Source: Pseudomonas sp. GOM6 (lineage in GTDB: Bacteria > Pseudomonadota > Gammaproteobacteria > Pseudomonadales > Pseudomonadaceae). Taken from it: DNA of 64,000 bases. The stretch is from the NCBI RefSeq assembly GCF_029537485.1, contig NZ_JARPUS010000007.1, positions 62,001-126,000 of the forward strand, given 5' to 3'. Positions 60,009 through 64,000 of this stretch are shown here, piece after piece (positions within the stretch are counted from its first letter, which is position 1; each line of letters opens with the position of its first letter). A program made the translations under genes and the position numbers. The notes below the pieces were generated by a model that saw only the letters and a program-made list of their open reading frames with translations, was not told where the DNA came from and did no database searches.

Positions 60009-63000
60009 ATGCAACCCAACCTCTCCCGCCCGCTGCGTGTCGCCGGGGCCTATTTGGCCTTCAGCATCGCCTGGATCTTGCTCAGCGACCTGCTGCTGCA
60101 GGCGCTGCCGTTCGACGATGCCACCCTGCACAGGCTGCAAACCGTCAAAGGGCTGGCCTTCGTCGCCCTCAGCAGCCTGCTGATTCTGTTGCTGTGCCGT
60201 TATGAACTGCGCACCCAGCAACATCTGGAGCAGCGAATGCGCCAGCGTTTGCTGCTGTTGCAACAGACCCAGCGCGATGTCGGCCTGGGCAGCTGGGAAT
60301 ACGATGGTCAGCAGTTCGCCTGGTCTGCCGAGGCACTCCACCTGTTCGAACGCCCGGATAGAGACAATCGCAGCACACTCGACGAACTGCTGAGCTGGCT
60401 CCATCCGGCCGACCGCAATGCCGTGCAACGGGCCCTGGAGGCCACCCTGAAAGATGGGGCGCCATTGCTGGTCAATGCCCGCCTCAACCGCCCAAGTAGC
60501 GAAACGTCGGTATGGTTGATGCTACGCGGTAGCGCGGATGCCGGCGGTACGGCGCATGGCAGCGTGCAGAATATCAGCAGCCAGAAACGCGACGAACAGG
60601 CCCTGCGCGAAAGCGAACAGCGCTTCCGCCAGTTGTTCGAACAGACCCCGCACATCGCCGTGCAGGGCTACGACCGGGAACGTCGGGTGATTTTCTGGAA
60701 CCAGGCCAGCACCCAGCTCTACGGCTACAGCGTGGCCGAGGCCATGGGCCGGCGTCTTGAAGAGCTGATCATCCCGCCGGCGCACCAGGCCCAAGTGATC
60801 AGCAATATCAACGCCTGGATGATCGGCGGTCCGGCCATACCGGCCAGCGAGATCACTCTGCGCCACCGCGACGGCAGCGCAGTTCACGTCTACTCCAGCC
60901 ACCTGATCATCCACAACGCACGCAATCAGCTGGAGATGTACTGCGTCGATATCGACCTGAGGCAACAGAAGCGCGCGCATCAGTCCCTGGAGGCCAGCGA
61001 AGCGCGCTATCGCGAACTGGTCGAACAGCTGCACGAAGCCATCTTCCTCACCGACACCAGCGGGCGCCTGACCTTCCTCAACCCGGCGTGGGAGTCCATC
61101 ACCGGCTACAGCATCCAGGAAAGCCTGGGCACCCCACTGCTCGACTTCATCGAGGATAACCACCGGGAACGGCTCGCCGAGCAGATGTCCGCCATCTTCT
61201 CGCACCAGAGCAGCACCTGGCTCGGCGAGTTGCGCCTGCGCAACGCCAGCGGCCGTCAGCTTTGGGTCGCCCTGCGTCTGGCCACGGAGGTCAGTCCGGA
61301 ACTGGGCCTGCGCGGCAGCCTCAGCGACATCGACGAGCACCGCCATAGCCTGGCCCTGCAGCAAGCTCGTAATGCTGTACTCGACCGCATGCTGGCGCAG
61401 CGCCCGCTGCATGAAACGCTAGGCGACATGGCCCAGCGCCTGGAGCAGATCAGCCCACAGATGATGATCTCCGTCCTCAGCCTGGAGTACGGCAAGCTGC
61501 GCGTAATGGCCGCCCCCAGCCTGCCGACCGACTACATCGCGCTCATTGATGGTCTCCCTGCCCAGCTCGGTTTGGGCAGCTGCAGCCATGCCGCCGCCAG
61601 CGGCGAGCTGACCGTGACCGACGACATTCTCAAGGACCCTTACTGGGCGGAATATCGTGATGCGGCCCTGCAAGCGGGGCTGCGCGCCTGCTGGTCCCTG
61701 CCGTTCAAGAACGACCAGGGCCAGGTGCTCGGCGTATTCGGCATCTACTCCCGCCACCCAACCCGCCCGGCGCAGGAGGACGTGGCCCTGGTCACCGAAT
61801 TCACCCGCCTGGCCGGGCTCGCGGTACGCCAGCATCAGCGCGACAGCGAACGTCTGCAGAGCGAACTGCGCTTTCGCGCCACCTTCGAGCAGGCCGCCGT
61901 CGGCATCGCCCATCTGGCGCCGGATGGGCAGTGGCTGCGCGTCAACCAGCGGCTGTGCCAGATGCTCGGTTACCAGCGTGAGCAGTTGCTGCAACTGACC
62001 TTCCAGGACATCACCCACCCAGACGATCTGCTCAAGGATCTGGAGCAAACCCAGCGCCTGCTGAACAACGACATCAACCGCCTGACCCTGGAGAAGCGCT
62101 ACCTGCGCCACGACGGCAGCATCCTGTGGGCCAAGCTCAATGCCACCCTGGTACGGCATACCAACGGCGAGCCGCACTACTTCATTTCAGTGCTCGAGGA
62201 TATTGGCCTGCATAAGCAGCATGAGCTGGCTCTGCGCCAGGCGGCCGCGGTGTTCGAAAGCACTCAGGAGGCAGTGGTGATACTCGATGCCAGACGGCGC
62301 ATCATTACCTGCAACCCGGCCTTCAGCCTGATCACCGGCCTGGGTCCGCAACAGGCCATCGGCGGGCGCCTGCCCCTCAAACCCGGCACCAGCGTGGAGC
62401 GCATGCGTTACCGCGATCTGTGGCGCCGGGTACAACGCAGTGGCAGCTGGCAAGGTGAACTCAGTGGACGCAAGGCGGACGGCTCGTCCTTTCCCTTCTG
62501 GCTGACGGTCAGCCGGATACGTGACTGCGACCCCAGCCAGCCGCAATACGTCATGACCTTCACCGATCTCAGCCAGTACCGCGAAAGCCAGGAACGGCTG
62601 GCCCACCTGGCCCACTTCGACCCCCTCACCGACCTGCCCAACCGGCTCTACGCCCTGGAACGCTTGAACCACGCGCTGGAACATGCCCAACGCCACGGGG
62701 AACGGGTAGCGTTGCTGTATTTCGACCTGGACAACTTCAAGACCATCAACGAGAGCCTCAGTCACAAGGTCGGCGACGAGTTGCTGATCGCCGTGGCCCG
62801 GCGCCTGCAAAAACGGTTGCGCAACGAAGACACCCTGGCCCGCCTGAGCAGCGACGAGTTTCTGGTGGTGCTGGAGAACCTGCAGCGCCCGGAGGAAGCC
62901 GCCGGCATTGCCCGCACCCTGATCGAACTGCTGGAGCGCCCCCTGCCATTGGGCAGCGGTCACGAGGCCTATCTGAGTGCCAGTATCGGCATCAGCCTGT

Positions 63001-63905
63001 ACCCGGACGACGGTACGAGCAGTGACGATCTGCTGCGCAATGCCGACAGCGCCCTGCACCAGGCCAAGCAGGAAGGACGCAACACCTTCCGCTTCTATAC
63101 CCAGGGGCTGACTCATCAAGCGCACACCCGTCTGAGCCTCGAAGGCCGACTGCGCCAGGCGCTTAAACGCAATGAATTCACCCTGCACTACCAGCCGCTG
63201 GTCAGCGCCAGCGACGGCAGTGCCATCGGCGTGGAAGCGCTGCTGCGCTGGAACAGCCACGAGGGCATGGTTTCCCCCGCCCAATTCATCCCCCTGGCCG
63301 AAGACACCGGACTGATAGTCCCCATCGGCACCTGGGTACTGCGCGAGGCCTGCCGGCAGATGCAGTTCTGGCGCCAGCAAGGCCTGAGCCTGCAAACCCT
63401 GGCCGTCAACCTGTCGCCGCGCCAGTTCCGCCAGGCCGACCTAGTGCAACAGGTGCGCGACGCCCTGCACGACAGCGGCCTGCCGGCCGAATACCTGGAG
63501 CTGGAAATAACCGAAGGGGCGCTGATGGAGAACCTAGAACAGGCCCAGGCAACACTGGCCGCGCTGAAGGCGCTGGGCATCAAACTGGCCATCGATGACT
63601 TTGGCACCGGCTACTCATCCCTTGCCTACCTGCGACGCTTCCCCCTGGACAAGCTGAAGATCGACCAGAGCTTCATGCAGGGCGTGCCCCAGGATCAGGC
63701 CAATCTGGAGATCACTGCTACCATCATCGGCCTGGCCCGTAGCCTCAAGCTGAACGTGCTGGCCGAGGGTGTGGAAACCCGCGAGCAGCTGCAGGCCCTG
63801 CGTCAGCTGGGATGCGAACAATGTCAGGGCTATCTGTTCAGCCGTCCGCTGAGTGCACTGCAGCTGGCCCACTGGCTACGTAGCAGCGAGCAATCGGCGA
63901 GTTGA
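60009..63905 (+). CDS. PAS/GAF sensor with degenerate GGDEF and intact EAL domain
   Basis: This 1298-residue protein begins with two membrane helices (about residues 10-32 and 42-62). Five sensor modules follow: PAS-like regions around 85-190, 200-320, 330-445, a GAF domain around 456-610, and PAS regions at 618-735 and 734-860. The GGDEF domain (about 866-1030) reads ARLSSDEFLVV at its active site, so it should not make c-di-GMP. The EAL domain (about 1040-1290) keeps VEALLRW, NLSPRQF, LEITEGALME, IDDFGTGYSSLAYL and LAEGVETREQ, so c-di-GMP breakdown is likely. It probably links several signals to c-di-GMP loss. Confidence 0.94.
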   Translation: MQPNLSRPLRVAGAYLAFSIAWILLSDLLLQALPFDDATLHRLQTVKGLAFVALSSLLILLLCRYELRTQQHLEQRMRQRLLLLQQTQRDVGLGSWEYDGQQFAWSAEALHLFERPDRDNRSTLDELLSWLHPADRNAVQRALEATLKDGAPLLVNARLNRPSSETSVWLMLRGSADAGGTAHGSVQNISSQKRDEQALRESEQRFRQLFEQTPHIAVQGYDRERRVIFWNQASTQLYGYSVAEAMGRRLEELIIPPAHQAQVISNINAWMIGGPAIPASEITLRHRDGSAVHVYSSHLIIHNARNQLEMYCVDIDLRQQKRAHQSLEASEARYRELVEQLHEAIFLTDTSGRLTFLNPAWESITGYSIQESLGTPLLDFIEDNHRERLAEQMSAIFSHQSSTWLGELRLRNASGRQLWVALRLATEVSPELGLRGSLSDIDEHRHSLALQQARNAVLDRMLAQRPLHETLGDMAQRLEQISPQMMISVLSLEYGKLRVMAAPSLPTDYIALIDGLPAQLGLGSCSHAAASGELTVTDDILKDPYWAEYRDAALQAGLRACWSLPFKNDQGQVLGVFGIYSRHPTRPAQEDVALVTEFTRLAGLAVRQHQRDSERLQSELRFRATFEQAAVGIAHLAPDGQWLRVNQRLCQMLGYQREQLLQLTFQDITHPDDLLKDLEQTQRLLNNDINRLTLEKRYLRHDGSILWAKLNATLVRHTNGEPHYFISVLEDIGLHKQHELALRQAAAVFESTQEAVVILDARRRIITCNPAFSLITGLGPQQAIGGRLPLKPGTSVERMRYRDLWRRVQRSGSWQGELSGRKADGSSFPFWLTVSRIRDCDPSQPQYVMTFTDLSQYRESQERLAHLAHFDPLTDLPNRLYALERLNHALEHAQRHGERVALLYFDLDNFKTINESLSHKVGDELLIAVARRLQKRLRNEDTLARLSSDEFLVVLENLQRPEEAAGIARTLIELLERPLPLGSGHEAYLSASIGISLYPDDGTSSDDLLRNADSALHQAKQEGRNTFRFYTQGLTHQAHTRLSLEGRLRQALKRNEFTLHYQPLVSASDGSAIGVEALLRWNSHEGMVSPAQFIPLAEDTGLIVPIGTWVLREACRQMQFWRQQGLSLQTLAVNLSPRQFRQADLVQQVRDALHDSGLPAEYLELEITEGALMENLEQAQATLAALKALGIKLAIDDFGTGYSSLAYLRRFPLDKLKIDQSFMQGVPQDQANLEITATIIGLARSLKLNVLAEGVETREQLQALRQLGCEQCQGYLFSRPLSALQLAHWLRSSEQSAS

Positions 63906-63972
63906 TCCAGATCATGGCGAGCAGCCGATTCGCGCCTAGACTGCAATCTCCGGTTCAATCTGGAGAGCAGCG

Positions 63973-64000
63973 ATGAACATCCTCATCCGCCCCATGCAAA
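63973..64000 (+). CDS. Start of a gene cut off by the window edge
   Basis: An ATG at 63973, preceded by GGAGAG at a suitable distance, opens a frame that runs to the end (MNILIRPMQ). Only nine codons are visible, so no function can be given. Confidence 0.5.

Noticed and set aside
62187-63395. A 402-codon minus-strand frame opposite the GGDEF/EAL gene
   Set aside because: It has no ribosome site or recognisable domain, and the opposite strand carries intact PAS, GGDEF and EAL motifs.

Overview
The window is a high-GC chromosomal segment of a gammaproteobacterium, almost certainly a Pseudomonas. The evidence is the family content and gene order (riboswitch-led btuB/cob operon followed by MarR, MFS, glutathione peroxidase and FadL-type genes; a Lon-like protease next to a chagasin-type inhibitor; ycgN-ghrA-like-ycgL-rnd; cmoAB), GTAG-type REP elements, and G/C-biased third codon positions. 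No rRNA, tRNA, CRISPR array, insertion sequence or prophage was recognised. The region looks like core genome with scattered REP palindromes.

Layout. 1-4.0 kb: the end of a penicillin acylase, an uncharacterised 159-residue protein and a FadL-like porin. 4.07-6.5 kb (minus): a periplasmic glutathione peroxidase, a previously easy-to-miss 40-residue membrane peptide coupled to an MFS transporter, and a MarR regulator. 6.6-17.6 kb (minus): a cobalamin operon, starting from a promoter and B12 riboswitch and reading btuB-btuM-cobB-bluB-cbiB-cobD-cobQ-cobU-cobT-cobC-cobS. It joins outer-membrane uptake, a solitary BtuM-type inner-membrane transporter and the late steps of B12 synthesis and lower-ligand assembly. 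Most junctions overlap by 1-8 bases. The one real gap inside the biosynthetic chain holds a REP. No cobO (corrinoid adenosyltransferase) is present here.

17.6-22.2 kb (minus): HNH nuclease, O-methyltransferase, two tandem NlpC/P60 lipoproteins, a sirtuin, a Tag-like glycosylase and ttcA. 22.2-30 kb: DnaJ-related, Yip1-like and SprT proteins, a CaiB-type CoA transferase, an EamA exporter, an HPP-CBS protein, a LysR regulator and cysK. 30-36 kb: a MoxR ATPase/CoxE-type VWA pair, a DUF2950/DUF3300 pair, a thioesterase, and a short-chain dehydrogenase interrupted by an in-frame amber codon. 36-47.7 kb: a DUF2937-amidotransferase-HIT-membrane protein cluster, oligopeptidase B, small secreted and membrane proteins, yajD, an M61-like peptidase, and the ycgN to rnd cluster. 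47.8-64 kb: acyltransferase, rhodanese, AraC regulator, a Lon-like protease with a sigma-32-type promoter, a chagasin-like inhibitor, cmoAB, a LysR/oxidoreductase divergent pair, and a 1298-residue PAS/GAF/GGDEF/EAL protein whose GGDEF site is degenerate.

The most noteworthy observations are: the btuB-btuM pairing in place of cobO; four minus-strand genes whose TAG stop is the GTAG at the edge of a REP; the GTGA-coupled 40-residue membrane peptide; the amber-interrupted SDR; and the RpoH-type promoter overlapping the stop codon upstream of the Lon-like gene. I did not find a wholly new multi-gene system that I could defend.
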